Positions 4,799 through 5,391 of a stretch of 5,391 nucleotides of DNA are shown in pieces. The notes under the pieces are model-generated. The model searched no databases. It had not been told where the DNA came from and saw only the letters and a list, made by a program, of their open reading frames with translations. Each line of letters starts with the position of its first letter. The first letter of the stretch is position 1. Both the position numbers and the translations under genes were made by a program. The DNA is from Spirochaetota bacterium. Its GTDB lineage: Bacteria > Spirochaetota > Leptospiria > Turneriellales > Turneriellaceae. The stretch is from NCBI GenBank assembly GCA_029561505.1, contig JAKQXK010000171.1, positions 1-5,391 of the forward strand, written 5' to 3'.

Positions 4799-5391
4799 TC
4801 CTTGCCATACGCTCAGCCGGACCGACGATGTCGGTTACGCGCACGCCGAAGTTTTCGTCGATGACCACAACTTCGCCGCGAGCGATCAGTTTACCGTTGA
4901 CCAAGAGGTCGACCGGCTCACCCGCGAGTTTGTCGAGTTCGATAATCGAACCTTCGCCGAGCGACAAAATTTCTTTGACGTATTTCTTTGTGCGGCCCAG
5001 TTCAACGGTGAGCGCCATCTGCACGTCGAGCAGCAGTTCGAGGTTCGGCGGCAACTGCGCCGCGCCGCTGCCCTGCTGCAGGCTCGGAAAGTTGATCGGG
5101 TTAACCGACACACCGCCGCCCATACCGCCACCGCCGCCACCGGCTGCGCCGCCGAAATCCATATCAAACGCAGCATTTTGCGGAGCGCTCTGCGAACGGT
5201 TTGCTTTTGCCCAACGCGAAGCCGAAGCCGCGTCGATATAATGCGTCATGCGCGAGCCGGGCATACCTTCGACTGCGATGTTATAAGAGATTTTGACGAT
5301 ACCGCCCATAAACTGCGGCGCGTCTGCCGGCGAATTGAAGAGCTTCATGTCAGGCATCGAAGGTGACAGAGACTCGTTAAACTTACCGCCT
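4785..5391 (-). CDS. fliN: Flagellar motor switch protein FliN/FliY family, 5' end outside the window
   Basis: The product is a component of the cytoplasmic C-ring, which sets flagellar rotation and binds CheY or export components. The last 80 or so residues are a clear FliN SpoA domain: LLLDVQMALTVELGRT, then KEILSLGEGSIIELDKLAGE, PVDLLVNGKLIARGEVVV and IDENFGVRVTDIV. Upstream is a glycine-rich linker with GGAAGGGGGGMGGG. Before that, a segment containing GGIVKISYNIAVEGMPGS resembles the end of a CheC/FliM-like domain, as in FliY proteins. The first in-frame ATG (5357-5355) has no ribosome binding site, and the frame stays open to the window edge (...GGKFNESLSPS before it), so the true start is probably outside. 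FliY is thus an alternative name. The gene converges on the lipoprotein and probably ends its operon. Confidence 0.9.
   Translation of the reverse strand, partial: GGKFNESLSPSMPDMKLFNSPADAPQFMGGIVKISYNIAVEGMPGSRMTHYIDAASASRWAKANRSQSAPQNAAFDMDFGGAAGGGGGGMGGGVSVNPINFPSLQQGSGAAQLPPNLELLLDVQMALTVELGRTKKYVKEILSLGEGSIIELDKLAGEPVDLLVNGKLIARGEVVVIDENFGVRVTDIVGPAERMARMAGG

Noticed and set aside
5108..5160. CCGCC-rich repetitive tract, considered as a tandem repeat or regulatory element.
   Set aside because: It is explained by glycine codons of the linker between the two domains of the flagellar protein.
4828..5241. Plus-strand frame of 137 codons, proline-rich, opposite the flagellar gene.
   Set aside because: The proline run is the reverse complement of the glycine-rich linker, and the minus-strand FliN domain is unmistakable.

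Overview
The window looks like part of a chromosome from a free-living flagellated bacterium of moderate GC content, most plausibly a spirochaete of the Leptospira/Turneriella group. This is inferred from a FliY-like flagellar switch protein, a fibronectin-III-like lipoprotein and weak Shine-Dalgarno sequences. No single feature proves it, and the guess is about even odds at genus-group level.

Layout, left to right. Bases 1-91 hold no supportable gene, only two small GC-rich hairpins, one of which may end the tRNA transcript. A tRNA-Leu with anticodon GAG lies on the minus strand at 92-173. Bases 174-306 hold two strong inverted repeats between the tRNA and the 3' end of polA. A complete DNA polymerase I gene (963 codons, minus) fills 307-3198 and carries all three activities. 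A 91-base divergent intergenic region follows. On the plus strand come an exported or membrane-anchored alpha/beta hydrolase (3290-4270) and a small fibronectin-III-like lipoprotein (4306-4746). The window ends with the 3' part of a flagellar switch gene of the FliN/FliY family on the minus strand (4785-5391), which runs off the right edge.

The genes are mostly separate housekeeping or cell-envelope functions, and no mobile element, CRISPR array or defence system was seen. The hydrolase and lipoprotein are collinear and could be partly co-transcribed, but a strong hairpin lies between them. The most notable structure is architectural. Three consecutive gene ends (hydrolase, lipoprotein, flagellar gene) each carry a different, long, perfect inverted repeat that straddles the stop codon, so the last codons and the stop form part of the putative terminator stem. 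The two convergent genes place their hairpins back to back with two bases between them. Other points of interest are an insertion of about 28 residues in the fingers of PolA and the structured region upstream of the tRNA.
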